Assembly (NCBI GenBank): GCA_963813635.1
Contig: CAWEZO010000012.1
Coordinates: 91,229 to 155,228, forward strand
Direction of reading: 5' to 3'
DNA length: 64,000 bases
Source of the DNA: JBBRZM01 sp963813635
GTDB taxonomy: Bacteria > Actinomycetota > Acidimicrobiia > IMCC26256 > JBBRZM01
Made by a program: the position numbers and the translations under genes. The notes beneath the pieces are model-generated. The model saw nothing but the letters and a program-made list of their open reading frames with translations, had not been told where the DNA came from and ran no database searches. Positions within the stretch are counted from its first letter, which is position 1. Each line of letters opens with the position of its first letter. Of the stretch, positions 26,972 to 37,348 are shown piece after piece.

Positions 26972-27945
26972 CAGTCCCTCAGCTCCTTTCCGGTCAAGGA
27001 GATGAACACGGTCTCGAGCGTGGGCTCGGCGAGGGACAGGTCGGTGACGGAGAAGCCGCCGTGTTCCGCAACACCGACGACCGCGGGGAGCAGGCCCCGC
27101 GCTCCCTTCACCTGAAGTTGCACGGTGCTGTCGACGATCTGCGTACGAGTCGCTCCGTCGATCTTCTGAGCGAGCAGCGCGGCCAGCTCGTCGAGGCTCC
27201 CGTCCGCGGTGACGGTCACGATGCTGTCGGCACCGACGGACTTCTTGAGCCCGGCCGGCGAGTCGAGCGCGAGCAACTTGCCGTGGTCGATGATCGCGAG
27301 CCGGTCGCACAGCTGGTCGGCTTCTTCCATGTAGTGCGTCGTGAGCAGGATCGTCTGGCCGTCAGCGTGCAGCTCGCCGAGGATCTCCCACAGCGCGATC
27401 CGGCTCTGCGGATCGAGACCCGACGTCGGCTCGTCGAGGAAGAGGATCGCGGGGCGATGCAGGATCGCCCGCGCGGTCATGAGTCGCTGCGCCATCCCGC
27501 CCGACAGTGCGAGCACGGGTGACTGCGCCCGATCGGAGAGGCGAAACCGCTCGAGCATGTGGGTCGCTTCTGCTTTCGCCGCGCTGGCCGTCATGCCGAA
27601 GAAGCGGCCGTGGAAGTAGAGGTTCTCCCAGACGTTGAGCGCGCGGTCGAGGGTGTTGAACTGTGACACCACACCGATACCCTGCTTCGCGAGCGCGGGG
27701 TGCGCGATCACGTCGACGCCGCCCACCTCGGCAGTCCCGCTCGTGGGGACGACGGTCGTGGTGAGCATGCCGGTGGTGGTGGTCTTGCCCGCGCCGTTGG
27801 GGCCGAGCAGCCCGAAGATCTCGCCCCGACGCACGGCGAGGTCGAGGTTGTCGACGGCCTTCAGGTCGCCGGGATAGATCTTGGTGAGCCCCTCGCACCG
27901 GATGACCTCATCGGTGGCGACGCTCGTGGCAGCTGGCGGCGACAT
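26971..27945 (-). CDS. ABC transporter ATPase (DrrA-like)
   Basis: 324 residues: Walker A GPNGAGKTT, signature LSGGMAQR, Walker B LFLDEPTSGLD, and a C-terminal extension of about 80 residues ending in the EPTLETVFISLTG motif of DrrA proteins. ATG 27945 follows AAAGGGAG. It is co-translated with the permease. Confidence 0.92.
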   Translation of the reverse strand: MSPPAATSVATDEVIRCEGLTKIYPGDLKAVDNLDLAVRRGEIFGLLGPNGAGKTTTTGMLTTTVVPTSGTAEVGGVDVIAHPALAKQGIGVVSQFNTLDRALNVWENLYFHGRFFGMTASAAKAEATHMLERFRLSDRAQSPVLALSGGMAQRLMTARAILHRPAILFLDEPTSGLDPQSRIALWEILGELHADGQTILLTTHYMEEADQLCDRLAIIDHGKLLALDSPAGLKKSVGADSIVTVTADGSLDELAALLAQKIDGATRTQIVDSTVQLQVKGARGLLPAVVGVAEHGGFSVTDLSLAEPTLETVFISLTGKELRD

Positions 27946-28032
27946 GCGCGCTCCCTTTCGATCACTGCAGGTTACCGACTCGCGTCACGTCACCGGCCCG
28001 CAGCCTCCCGTCCGTGCCTAGGCTGCCGCTCC

Positions 28033-28917
28033 ATGCCGCTCGCACGGATCGTCGCAAACGAAATCGACTTCGCGTACCTCGAGGACGGGCCCGCCGACGG
28101 ACCGCTCGCGCTCTGCCTGCACGGCTTTCCCGATCACGCGCCCACGTTCGAGCCGCTGCTCGCGGATCTGGCCGCCGCCGGGTTCCACGCCGTCGCACCG
28201 TGGATGCGCGGATACGCACCCACCGGTCTCGCGCCGAACGGCAACTACCAAGCGGGGTCGCTCGCGCTCGACGCGATCGCGCTCGACAGAGGTGCTCGCC
28301 GGTGACGATCGTGCCGTGCTCGTCGGTCACGACTGGGGCGCGCTGGCGGCGTACACCGCGGCTGGGTATGCGCCCGAGCGGTTCGAGCGGATCGTCACGA
28401 TGGCGGTCCCGCACGCGGCAGCCCTGATGGCCCGGTTCCTCAGCACACCCGAGCAGCTGAAGCGCTCCTGGTACATCTTCCTGTTCCAGAGCCCGCTGGC
28501 CGACATGATCGTGCCCGATGGACGACTTCGCATTGATCGACATGCTCTGGCGCGACTGGTCGCCCGGCTACGAGCCGGCGCCCGAGTTCATGCGCACGCT
28601 GAAGGACACGTTGGGCGCGCCCGGGTCTGCGGGCGCTGCGATCGCGTACTACCGCTCGATGCTCGGCACGATCCCGGGCGATCCCGCGCTGCGACGCCGT
28701 GCAGGCGAAAGGTCTCGAAGCGATCAACGTGCCGGCCCTCTATCTGCACGGGGCAGACGACGGGTGCATGTCGGTCGACCTCGTCGTGACTGACGAGCTC
28801 GAGCCGTTGTTCCCGGCCGGCCTCGACGTGGAGCTCGTGGCGCGTGCGGGTCACTTCCTGCATCTGGAACGGCCCGAGGTCGTCAACCCGAAGATCGTCG
28901 AGTTCGTGACGGCCTGA
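28033..28917 (+). CDS. Alpha/beta hydrolase, epoxide-hydrolase-like, frame broken three times
   Basis: Three frames join into one protein of about 293 residues if single extra bases near 28289, 28512 and 28693 are removed. The order is ALCLHGFPDHAPTFEPLL (oxyanion HGFP), VLVGHDWGALAAYTAA (Asp nucleophile, as in epoxide hydrolases and dehalogenases), MDDFALIDMLWRDWSPGY, LYLHGADDGCMS (acid) and AGHFLHLERP (catalytic His). All catalytic elements are present, so the gene is probably intact in the organism. Confidence 0.75.
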
Positions 28918-28938
28918 CGGCCGGCTGGTCGCCTGCAG

Positions 28939-29458
28939 CTACGACGGCGCCGGACCCTCGGCGCGCACCTTCTCGACGTGCCGCGAACGCCTCGCGGAGC
29001 TGATCCATCCACTCACCCTGGTTGTCGCGCACGAGGCGGACGCACCATGCGAGCGCCTCGCTGCGGCTGCGGGCGACGCCCGCGTCGACGAGGGTGTCGA
29101 GCACGTGCCGCTCCTGCATCCGCAGGCGCGTCATCACGGGCACACCCAAGTTGGTGAAGACGGCTTCGATGTCGCCGCAGCGCGCGCCCCATGCCACCTT
29201 GCGGCCGAAGCGCTGCTCGGCCTCGTCGGCGATGCGCATGCGCTGCTGGCGGGTGTCTTCGCGAAAGCCCTGGAGGCGGGCACCGAGGGCGGCCCGGCGT
29301 TCCTCGGCGTCGGCCTCTTTGGCCTGCTTCGGCTCGGCGAGCGTGCCGAGGACCAGGATCTCGTCGCGGTCGTAGGTGACCTCGGGCGAACCCGTGAACC
29401 AGTCGTCGGGGAGCCTGCCGGTGAACCACCCTTGGAGCTTTGCGTCGCCCGTTGCCAT
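28939..29458 (-). CDS. Uncharacterised protein, frame broken near 28985
   Basis: About 172 residues starting MATGDAKLQGWFTGRLPDDW. It has a charged, helical middle (QAKEADAEERRAALGARL, QQRMRIADEAEQRF) and a C-terminal helical region (RMQERHVLDTLVDAGVARSRSEALAWCVRLV) like a ribbon-helix-helix or small regulatory domain. Removing one extra base near 28985 gives the end EAFAHVEKVRAEGPAPS; as written the frame runs on to 28883 and overlaps the hydrolase. Family unknown. An AT-rich promoter lies upstream. Confidence 0.5.
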
Positions 29459-29469
29459 CGTTGCGCCTC

Positions 29470-29500
29470 CGTTGTGATTACATAATTACACAATGACAAC
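29470..29500 (-). promoter_or_regulatory. AT-rich promoter with direct repeats
   Basis: A short AT-rich island in a very GC-rich region, directly upstream of the gene starting at 29458. Read on the minus strand it has two TGTAAT direct repeats 8 bp apart and TTGTCA upstream, followed by an ACGGAGG ribosome site. It may be an operator/promoter. Confidence 0.4.
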
Positions 29501-29547
29501 CTAGCACTGGACCACGGTCGCGCCAACCACTTCTCGCTTCTGGGCAG

Positions 29548-29574
29548 AGTTTTCGACCGCTACGGTCGAAAACT
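29548..29574. terminator. Hairpin terminator
   Basis: Perfect 12-bp stem AGTTTTCGACCG with a 3-base loop CTA. It lies immediately after the corrected stop of the HIT gene on the minus strand, and its arms hold T4/A4 runs. Confidence 0.65.
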
Positions 29575-30058
29575 CATCCCAGAACGGGCGGGGGCGCGGG
29601 AGCGGGCGCGCCGGGCCGACTCTCAGGCGAGCGCGCGCGGACCGCCTCGCCCGCGGCCTGCACCGCGGCCGCGTCGGCGTACTTCGGGCGGGGCCAGAAG
29701 AAGCCGCGCAGGCCGTCCTTCGGGCGGCGGGGCACGACGTGCACGTGGAGGTGCGGCGACGCTCTGGCTCACCACGTTGTTCTCGGCGACGAACGTGCCC
29801 TGCGCCTGCATACGCGTCCTGCACGGCAACCGCGAGGCGCTGCACGACGGCGAAGAAGGGGCCGATCACGTCGGCGGGCAGGTCGCGCAGCGTCTCGACG
29901 TGGGCCCGCGGCATCACCAGCGTGTGGCCCGGAAACAACGGTCGATGGTCGAGGAACGCGACCACGTCATCGTCGCTGTAGACGATCTCCGCGTCGAGCG
30001 TGCCGGCGACGATCGCGCAGAACTTGCAGCCGGGCGCGGCGTCGCCGCCCGGTGTCAC
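29574..30058 (-). CDS. HIT-family hydrolase, frame broken twice
   Basis: From GTG 30058: CKFCAIVAGTLDAEIVYSDD, FLDHRPLFPGHTLVMPRAH, then, after removing one extra base near 29795, TFVAENNVVSQSV, and after another near 29759, HLHVHVVPRRPKDGL, the catalytic HxHxH histidine triad. The corrected protein is about 160 residues and ends at a terminator hairpin. HIT proteins hydrolyse nucleotide phosphoramidates or dinucleoside polyphosphates. The zinc-site Cys-x-x-Cys (CKFC) is present. It follows the MaoC-like gene directly. Confidence 0.75.
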
Positions 30059-30062
30059 TCGG

Positions 30063-30572
30063 CTACTCCGGCGACTCGTACGGCCGCATTCGGGGCTTCG
30101 CAGCCGCGCGCTTCGGCACCATCACCTTGCGCCGGAAGTAAGCAGACCTCTTCGCCGCGCTGGTTGTAGCCGAAGCGTCTCGACGGTCACGATGCCGCGG
30201 TCGGGTTTGCTCGACGACTCCTTCTTGTCGAGCACCTTCGTCTCGGCGTAGATCGTGTCGCCGTGGAACGTCGGCATCTTGTGCTTGCAGCGTCTCGACC
30301 TCGAGGTTCGCGATCGCGAGGCCGCTCACGTCGGGCACGCTCATGCCGAGCACGAGCGAGTACACGAGGTTGCCGACCACGACGTTCTTGCCGAACTGGG
30401 TCTGCGTCTCCGCGTACCACGCGTCGGTGTGGAGCGGATGGTGGTTCATCGTGATCATGCAGAACAGGTGGTCGTCGGACTCGGTGATCGTCTTGCCCGG
30501 CCAGTGCTTGTACACGTCGCCGGGCTCGAAGTCTTCGAAGTAGCGGCCGAACGGCCGTTCGTGCACGGTCAT
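30063..30572 (-). CDS. MaoC-like dehydratase, frame broken three times
   Basis: ATG 30572, MTVHERPFGRYFEDFEPGD. The hot-dog fold motif is KTITESDDHLFCMITMNHHPLHTD, with hydratase residues Asp and His, then NVVVGNLVYSLVLGMS. Single extra bases near 30283, 30183 and 30150 disturb LKHKMPTFHGDTIYAET, VETFGYNQRG and EVCYFRRKVMV; three insertions restore the original frame to the stop at 30063. The probable role is hydration of an enoyl-CoA, for example mesaconyl-CoA or a fatty acyl derivative, consistent with the adjoining acyl-CoA dehydrogenase. Confidence 0.75.
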   Translation of the reverse strand: MTVHERPFGRYFEDFEPGDVYKHWPGKTITESDDHLFCMITMNHHPLHTDAWYAETQTQFGKNVVVGNLVYSLVLGMSVPDVSGLAIANLEVETLQAQDADVPRRHDLRRDEGARQEGVVEQTRPRHRDRRDASATTSAAKRSAYFRRKVMVPKRAAAKPRMRPYESPE

Positions 30573-30621
30573 GCACTGCAAGTTAGGGCGCCACCGACAG
30601 GGGCGGCGAACCGTCCCCATT

Positions 30622-30675
30622 TCGTTCTTGCGTCGCAATCCGGGATGTCACCCCGGCTGCTGACGCAAGAACGAG
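30622..30675. repeat. Palindromic repeat, family 1, copy 2
   Basis: Same inverted repeat as at 2279 and 41336, in opposite orientation (CGTTCTTGCGTCGCAATCCG at the left end). It sits directly after the stop of the minus-strand acyl-CoA dehydrogenase, before the start of the MaoC-like gene. Confidence 0.85.
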
Positions 30676-30689
30676 GGAGTGGTCGGCGG

Positions 30690-31848
30690 CTACCCGTCGA
30701 TCGGGTAGCGTTCGAGGAGGCCGCGGGCGATCACGAGGCGCTGGATCTCGTTGGTGCCCTCGCCGATGATCATGAGCGGCGCGTCGCGGTAGTAGCGCTC
30801 GATCGGGAGCTCGGTGGTGTAGCCGACGCCACCGTGGATGCGCATCGCCTCGGTCGCGATCGTGAACGCGGCCTCGCTCGCGAACAGCTTGGCCATGCCG
30901 GCCTCGACGTCGCAGCGCTCCCCCGCCTCCTTGAGCGCCGCGGCGTGCTCGGTGAGCAGCCGCGCCGCGTGGAGCTGCGTGCCCATGTCGGCGAGCTTGT
31001 TCTGGATCGCCTGGTGCTGCGCGATCGGCTTGCCGAACGTCTCGCGCTGCTGCGCGTACCGGATCGCGGCCTCGAACGCGGCCCGCGCCACACCGACGGC
31101 GCGGGCCGCGATGTTGATGCGACCCACTTCGAGCGCCGACAGGACGAAGTGCTGACCGCGTCCGAGACCGGCCTCGCCGCCGAGCACGGTGTCGGCGCGC
31201 GACGCGATGCTCGTCGTAGACCATCTCGACGGTCTCGATGCCCTTGTAGCCGAGCTTGCCGATGTCGCGGCTCACCGTGATCCCGCCGAACTGCGGCCCG
31301 GGGTCCTTCTCGACCATGAAGCAGGTGATGCCCTCGTCGGTACGCGCTGCGAGGGCGACGAGGCCGGCGCGCTGGCCGTTCGTGACCCACGACTTCGTGC
31401 CCGTGATCACGTACTCGTCGCCGTCACGCACGGCACGACACTTGAGCGCGCTCGTGTCGCTGCCCGCGTCGGGTTCGGAGAGCGACAGGCAGCCGCGGAT
31501 CTCTCCGCTCGCGAGGCGTGACAGCCACCGGGCGCGCTGCTCGTCGGTGCCGTTCGCCTTCAGCAGGTTGGCCGCCATCACGTGCGTGTTGAGCACGCCC
31601 GACAGCGACATCCAACCCGCCGAGAGCTCCTCGATCACGCCGATGTAGGTAGGGAGATCGAGTCCGAGCCCGCCGTACTCCTCCGGAATGGTGACGCCGA
31701 ACAGCCCGAGGTCGCGCATGCCGGCGATGATCTCGGCGGGGTACTCGTCGGCGTGCTCCAGGTCGGACGCGACGGGGATCACCTCGCGCTCCACGAAGCG
31801 CCGCACCGTGCCGACGAGCTCGGCACGCATCTCGGGATCGGTCGCCAT
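30690..31848 (-). CDS. Acyl-CoA dehydrogenase, frame broken near 31202
   Basis: About 385 residues after removing one extra G near 31202 (YDEHRV then PADTVLGGEAGLG). Typical motifs: GCLSLSEPDAGSDTSALK (FAD/acyl contact), YVITGTKSWVTNG, QTREQRETFGKPI-like QRETFGKPIAQHQAIQ, and IHGGVGYTTELPIERYYRDA near the C-terminus. FAD-dependent alpha,beta-dehydrogenation of an acyl-CoA, passing electrons to ETF. It is next to MaoC, consistent with beta-oxidation-type degradation. Its ATG lies inside the open 3' end of the upstream methyltransferase gene. Confidence 0.88.
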
Positions 31849-32531
31849 GACGCCGGAGCTTCAGCAGCGCGCTCTTTGACCGCCCGGTAGCACGTGAGCG
31901 TTCCGTACATCGTGGAGAGCTGTGCGGATCGGCGGACGTTCCGGAAGCCTCCTGCCTCGAACAGCGTGGGCGACGCGCCCGCCACGCTGTCACGTGTCGT
32001 GGTGAAGCCATCCAGGAGTTGAACCGAGAAGAACAACCCGCGCATGAGGACGTTGGCGGGCCTTCCCCAATCGGCAACATGGAACTGCCCGCCGGGCGCG
32101 AGCACGCGGTACACCTCCCGAATCGTGCGGCGCTTGTCTTCGGGACCAAGGTGATGGAAGAACAGGCTCGAGATCACACGATCGCAGGCACCATCACCAA
32201 GGGGGATGTCATGTGACATCGCCCGAACCCACGGGATGTCCACCCGGGCGCCCCGAGCCTTCTCTTGTGCTCTGCGCAACACCTTGGGATCGGCGTCCAG
32301 CCCTACCACCGACACCTGCGGGTAGGACTGCGCGGCCAGGATCGCAAGCGTTCCCGTTCCGCAACCAAGGTCGAGGACCGCGGCCGCCACACCCAGTTCT
32401 GCGCCGCCTAACAACGTGCGCTTGAACGTGCGCTCGCGCGTCGTCAGGCGCACGACCGGATCGTAGAGGCCGGTCAACCAGTCGTAGCCCAGCGCGGGAA
32501 CAAAGCGCTCGCGAGAATCCGGTTTCGTCAC
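31779..32531 (-). CDS. Class I SAM-dependent methyltransferase
   Basis: Up to 250 residues, with motif I VLDLGCGTGTLAIL, an acidic VGLDADPKVL and a post-I DRVISSLFFHHL. N-terminal FVPALGYDWLTGLYDPVVRLT resembles ubiquinone/menaquinone-type (UbiE-like) methyltransferases. The open frame runs 70 bp into the acyl-CoA dehydrogenase gene; the last 25 residues (after ERAAEAPAS) look like read-through, so the true end is probably near 31850. Confidence 0.8.
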   Translation of the reverse strand: MTKPDSRERFVPALGYDWLTGLYDPVVRLTTRERTFKRTLLGGAELGVAAAVLDLGCGTGTLAILAAQSYPQVSVVGLDADPKVLRRAQEKARGARVDIPWVRAMSHDIPLGDGACDRVISSLFFHHLGPEDKRRTIREVYRVLAPGGQFHVADWGRPANVLMRGLFFSVQLLDGFTTTRDSVAGASPTLFEAGGFRNVRRSAQLSTMYGTLTCYRAVKERAAEAPASWRPIPRCVPSSSARCGASWSAR

Positions 32532-32590
32532 AGAATCCTCTCTCGGCCCGGTCGGGAATCGACGCCGGCCCCGGTAGGTTGGACGACGAA

Positions 32591-34471
32591 ATGATGATGC
32601 ATCAAACGATGATGGGCTTCCGGCGTGACCCGGACCTCGTTCAGGGTAAGCACTTCGAGCGAGACCTGCTGCGGCGCGTGCTCGGCCTCGCCCGCCCCTA
32701 CCGACGAGACCTGATCGGCTTCCTGATCGTCGTCGTCCTCGCGTCGGGCGTCGCCGTCATCCCCCCGCTGCTGTTCGGGGCGCTGATCGGCTCGGCGATC
32801 CCCGACAAGAACGAGACGCTGGTGACGCTCCTCGCGCTCGGCGCCGTCGGGCTTGCCGTCGCGACCGCTTTCCTCTCGCTCGTGCAACGCTGGTACTCCG
32901 CACGCGTCGGCGAGGGTCTCATCTACGACATGCGGGTAAAGCTCTTCGACCACGTGCAGCGTATGCCGATCGCGTTCTTCACCCGCACCCAGACCGGCGC
33001 GTTGATGTCGCGGCTCAACAACGACGTGATCGGCGCGCAGCAAGCCGTCACCAACACGCTCGGCACCGTCGTGTCCAACCTGATAGGTGTCGTCATGACA
33101 TTGGTCGTGATGCTCGCGCTCGAGTGGCGGTTGACGATCCTCACACTGTTGGTGCTACCGGCATTCATCATTCCCGCGAAGCGCATGGGCCGGAAGCTGC
33201 AAGTGGTCACACGCGAAGGCATGCAGCTCAACGCGGGCATGAACAACACGATCGCCGAGCGCTTCAACGTCGCCGGCGCGCTCGTCGTCAAGCTGTTCGG
33301 CCGGCACGACCGCGAGCGGGACGCGTTCTCCGACCGAGCGGGGCAGGTGCGCGACGTCGGCATCAAGACCGCGATGTACTGCCGCGTGCTGTTCGTCGCC
33401 CTCGGGCTCGTCGCCGCGGTGGGTACAGCGGTCGTCTACTACCTCGGCGGACAACTCGCTATCTCGGGCGCGCTCTCGGTCGGCGTCGTGGCGGCCTTCG
33501 TCCTCTACGTCGCGCAGATCTATCAACCGCTCACCCAGCTGACCAACGCGCGCGTCGACGTGATGACCGCGCTCGTCAGCTTCGAGCGGGTCTTCGAAGT
33601 GCTCGACTTCCCGATCTCCATCACCGATCGGCCGGGCGCGATCGACCTCGTGAACCCCAAAGGCCGGGTAGCGCTCGAGCACGTGTGGTTCCGTCACCCG
33701 CCTGCGGCGCTGGCGTCGCTGGCCTCGTTGGAGGAAAACTCGCTCAGCGCGGCGGGAAACGACCCGAGTGCCTGGATCCTGCGCGACGTCAGCTTCACGA
33801 TCGAGCCGGGAGAGCTGGTCGCGCTGGTCGGCCCGTCGGGCGCGGGCAAGACCACTACCGCAATGCTCGTTCCCCGCATCTACGACACGACCCGTGGCCA
33901 GGTGACATTCGACGGCCATGATGTCCGCGACCTCACGGAGTCGTCGCTGCGCGACGCCGTCGGCATGGTGATGCAGGACCCGCACCTCTTTCACGCTTCG
34001 ATCCGCGAGAACCTGCGCTACACGCGTCCCGACGCCACCGACGACGAGCTGATCGCCGCGTGTCGCGCCGCACGAATCCACGATGTGATCGCGTCACTGC
34101 CCGATGGCTACGACACCGTGGTCGGTGAGCGTGGCTACCGGATGTCGGGTGGCGAGAAGCAACGACTCGCGATTGCGCGCATGTTGCTGAAGGACCCCGC
34201 GGTCGTGATCCTCGACGAGGCGACGTCGCACCTCGACTCGGAGTCGGAGCACGCCATCCAGCGCGCCCTGGCCGACGCGCTCGCCGGACGCACCGCGCTC
34301 GTGATCGCGCACCGGCTGTCGACGATCGTTGGCGCGGATCGGATCCTGGTGATCGAAGACGGACAGATCGCCGAGCAGGGAACTCACGACACCCTGCTGC
34401 GTTCGGGCGGCCTGTACTCCGAGCTCTACCGCACCCAGCTCGATTCCGCCGCCTCCACCGAACCGGCCTGA
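32591..34471 (+). CDS. ABC exporter (full half-transporter, homodimer type)
   Basis: About 626 residues. Six-helix exporter domain (40-330) and ATPase with Walker A GPSGAGKTT, signature MSGGEKQR and Walker B VILDEATSHLD with intact Glu. Between them is a loop insert rich in Ala/Ser (AALASLASLEENSLSAAGN) not usual in the family. ATG 32591 or TTG 32579 starts it. It is divergent from the methyltransferase. Confidence 0.92.
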   Translation: MMMHQTMMGFRRDPDLVQGKHFERDLLRRVLGLARPYRRDLIGFLIVVVLASGVAVIPPLLFGALIGSAIPDKNETLVTLLALGAVGLAVATAFLSLVQRWYSARVGEGLIYDMRVKLFDHVQRMPIAFFTRTQTGALMSRLNNDVIGAQQAVTNTLGTVVSNLIGVVMTLVVMLALEWRLTILTLLVLPAFIIPAKRMGRKLQVVTREGMQLNAGMNNTIAERFNVAGALVVKLFGRHDRERDAFSDRAGQVRDVGIKTAMYCRVLFVALGLVAAVGTAVVYYLGGQLAISGALSVGVVAAFVLYVAQIYQPLTQLTNARVDVMTALVSFERVFEVLDFPISITDRPGAIDLVNPKGRVALEHVWFRHPPAALASLASLEENSLSAAGNDPSAWILRDVSFTIEPGELVALVGPSGAGKTTTAMLVPRIYDTTRGQVTFDGHDVRDLTESSLRDAVGMVMQDPHLFHASIRENLRYTRPDATDDELIAACRAARIHDVIASLPDGYDTVVGERGYRMSGGEKQRLAIARMLLKDPAVVILDEATSHLDSESEHAIQRALADALAGRTALVIAHRLSTIVGADRILVIEDGQIAEQGTHDTLLRSGGLYSELYRTQLDSAASTEPA

Positions 34472-34518
34472 GCGACCTCCGTCGGTAGAATGCTCCCGTC
34501 GCTCCTCGGCGACGACCC

Positions 34519-35658
34519 ATGCCGAAATCTCTCGATTACTCCGCGCACATCGGGGCCCGCCACCGTCAGCTCCTGCGACGGCGGCGTCGCCACAAGATCA
34601 TCGCCGGCTCGGTCGCGGGCGTGCTCGGGGCGGTCGGGCTCGGTTTGCTGATGACCGACACGCTCCGGTTCGGGGCCCCCGGCGGACCCGTGTTCGCCGG
34701 CGCGCAGGACAAGCCCACCAGCACGTCGAGAGTCGCCGGCACCGCCGCCGCCACACCGGTCTCTGCGTGCAAGAAGCGGTTGCTCACTGCTACGACGCCA
34801 CTCAAGCTGTGGATCGGCGGTGACTCGCTCGCCGGCTCGCTCGGACCGTCACTCGGTACGCAGACCGCGGCGACCGGCGTCGTCCAACCGCAGTTCAACT
34901 CGCGTGTCTCGAGTGGGCTCAACTCCCCAAGCTTCTACGACTGGCCGAAGCACGCGGCCGAGGACGTGAACGCGTTCCAGCCCGAGGTGACCGTGTTCAT
35001 CATCGGCGCGAACGACACGAGCATCGTGCAGAAGCAATCAGGTGACAGTGAGCCCGCGTGGCGCAAGCAGTATGCGCAGCTCGTCGACCAGATGATGACG
35101 ATCCTCAACGGCAATGGGCACACCGTCTACTGGGTGGGTGCGCCAATCATGAAGGACTCGAAACGCGACGCCGGGGTGAAGGCGCTGAACGACGTGTTCA
35201 AGGAAGAGGCCGCGAAGCACAAGGACGTCACCTACGTCGACACGTACGACCTCTTCGCCGGCCCCAACGGTAACTTCGCGCTGTCGTTGAAGACCGCCTC
35301 GGGCAAGACGGTCACGATGCGCGCGGGTGACGGCGTGCACCTCACCCCCGAGGGCGGCGACCTCATGGCCGAAGCCGTGTTCAAGCCGCTCGACGCGGCG
35401 TGGTGCATCTCGAAGCAAGCAGTTCCGGGCGCGACGCAGCCGGTGACCGAGAGCCCGGGGAGCTCGCAGGTTCCCGGTACGCACCGCAAGGTCGCGACAC
35501 AGCCCACCCGGAGGAAGACCACGACCGCAACCGCGGCGCGGCCGCGGACCACGACCGCCGCCACCAGCGCGCCGGTTGTCGAGCCACCCGCCACGACGCC
35601 GGCGACGAACCCGCCGGCCCCGACGACTCCGCCCGCCACGCAACCGCCCGGTCCCTAG
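34519..35658 (+). CDS. SGNH/GDSL hydrolase, DUF459 type, membrane-anchored
   Basis: 379 residues: basic N-terminus (RRRRRHK), one membrane helix, then an SGNH domain with block I WIGGDSLAGS (Ser103), FIIGANDTS and DGVHLTPEG (Asp/His pair). DUF459 proteins act on cell-wall or polysaccharide esters outside the cell. The C-terminal 90 residues are a disordered Pro/Thr-rich tail (PPATTPATNPPAPTTPP). Catalytic residues are complete. Confidence 0.85.
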   Translation: MPKSLDYSAHIGARHRQLLRRRRRHKIIAGSVAGVLGAVGLGLLMTDTLRFGAPGGPVFAGAQDKPTSTSRVAGTAAATPVSACKKRLLTATTPLKLWIGGDSLAGSLGPSLGTQTAATGVVQPQFNSRVSSGLNSPSFYDWPKHAAEDVNAFQPEVTVFIIGANDTSIVQKQSGDSEPAWRKQYAQLVDQMMTILNGNGHTVYWVGAPIMKDSKRDAGVKALNDVFKEEAAKHKDVTYVDTYDLFAGPNGNFALSLKTASGKTVTMRAGDGVHLTPEGGDLMAEAVFKPLDAAWCISKQAVPGATQPVTESPGSSQVPGTHRKVATQPTRRKTTTATAARPRTTTAATSAPVVEPPATTPATNPPAPTTPPATQPPGP

Positions 35659-35696
35659 ATGCGAGGTCTCGAGGCAGCGCTCCTAGGCTCCGGCAC

Positions 35697-37329
35697 ATGA
35701 CCGACCAGCTCGCAGCTGCGAGCATCGCCGTCGAGCAAGCCGCGGCCCTCGTCGCGGCGGCGACCAATCACCTCGCGCATACCGCCACGGTCGACGGGCG
35801 GATCTCGGTCGCCGCGCTCGATGGCCATCAGGTGCTCGCGTACGACCTCGCGCATGCTGCGAGCGCGATCGAGGGCTGCCGCGTCATGCTCGGCTACGCG
35901 GAGCACGGTGAGCTCGAGTCCCACCTGGCGCGCGCGTTCATCGCCGATGCGATCTGGGACCTCGGCACCAAGGTCTTCGGCCGCGAACGCGACCTGGGGG
36001 GTCGACGCGAGCGAGCTCGCGCCGGCAGAGCCGTTCGTGGCGATGCACCGCGCACCCGAGTTCCTCGAAGCGCTGGCCGACCGGCTCGAGGGTCACGGCA
36101 CCGGGCCAACGCATCTCTCCGACGACTTCGACCTCGTGCGCGAGACGTTTCACCGCTTCGCCGAAGAGAAGATCCGCCCGGTCGCGGAGCACGTCCACCG
36201 CACCAACGCCGACATCCCCGACGAGATCGTCGACGGGCTCGCCGAGATCGGCGGCTTCGGCCTCTCCGTACCGGCGGAGTACGGCGGCTTCGCCGAGGGC
36301 GGCGAGTCGGATTACCTCGGGATGGTCGTTGCAACCGAAGAGCTGTCGTGGGGGTCGCTCGGCGTCGGTGGCTCGCTCATCACGCGACCCGAGATCCTCA
36401 CGCGCGCGATCGTGAAGGGCGGCACCGAGGAGCAGAAGAAACGGTGGCTGCCCCGCATCGCCACCGGCGAGTTGATGGTCGGCGTCATGGTGACCGAGCC
36501 CGACTTTGGCTCCGATGTCGCGGGCATCAAGGTCACGGCCACGCCCACCGACGGCGGCTACCTCGTCAACGGCGTGAAGACGTGGGCGACGTTTGCCGGA
36601 CGGGCCAACGTGCTGATGCTCCTCGCGCGCACGGATCCCGATCGCGCAGCGGGTCATCGCGGGCTTTCGCTCTTCGTGGTCGAGAAGGAGCCGGCACCGG
36701 GACATTCGTTCGCGTTCACACACGAGCGCGGCGGCACGATCGAAGGCCGCGCGATCGACACGATCGGCTACCGCGGCATGCATTCCTACGAGGTCGCATT
36801 CGACGGCTGGTTCGTGCCCGCGTCGAATCTCGTGGGCGAGGACGGCGGCGTCGGCAAGGGCTTCTATCTCCAGATGGAGGGGTTCGAGAACGGGCGGCTC
36901 CAGACGGCGGCGCGCGCTGTCGGCCTCATGCAGGCCGCGTACGAAGCCGGCCTCACGTATACGCACGACCGCACGGTGTTCGGCAAGCCCGTCTTCGACT
37001 ACCAGCTCAGCAAAGTCAAGCTCGCACGCATGGCCACACTGATCCAGGCCGGTCGCCAGTTCTCCTACGACGTCGCGCGTCGCATGGCCAAGGGTGAAGG
37101 CACGCTCCAGGCGTCGATGGTCAAGGCGTATGTGTGCCGGGCCGCGGAGTGGGTGACGCGCGAGGCGATGCAGTTGCACGGAGGCATGGGCTATGCCGAG
37201 GAGTTTCCCGTGTCGCGCTACTTCGTGGATGCGCGGGTGCTCTCGATCTTCGAAGGCGCCGACGAGACGCTCTGCCTCCGCGTGATCGCACGCCGCCTCG
37301 CAGAGCAGGCGCTCGACGTCTCGAAGTAG
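35697..37329 (+). CDS. Acyl-CoA dehydrogenase with N-terminal helical extension, frame broken near 36000
   Basis: From ATG 35697, an N-terminal helical segment (MTDQLAAASIAVEQAAALVA) leads through DLGTKVFGRERDLG to a run of six G, where one extra G breaks the frame. Frame three then carries GVDASELAPAEPFVAMHRAP and the full acyl-CoA dehydrogenase: VMVTEPDFGSDVAGIKVTA, VNGVKTWATFAGRAN, RTVFGKPVFDYQLSKVKLA, LHGGMGYAEEFPVSRYFVDARVLSIFEG. The corrected length is about 543. The long N-terminal part resembles the larger FadE-type enzymes. Confidence 0.88.
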
Positions 37330-37348
37330 CCGATACGCTCGCTCGGTT

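Noticed and set aside
29470..29500. Attachment site of a mobile element in the AT-rich spot
   Set aside because: No integrase or flanking direct repeats; a promoter explains it better.
28033..31848. Programmed frameshifting or true pseudogenes
   Set aside because: The breaks are single extra bases at unrelated sites in many gene families, with no slippery motif in common; sequencing error explains them better.
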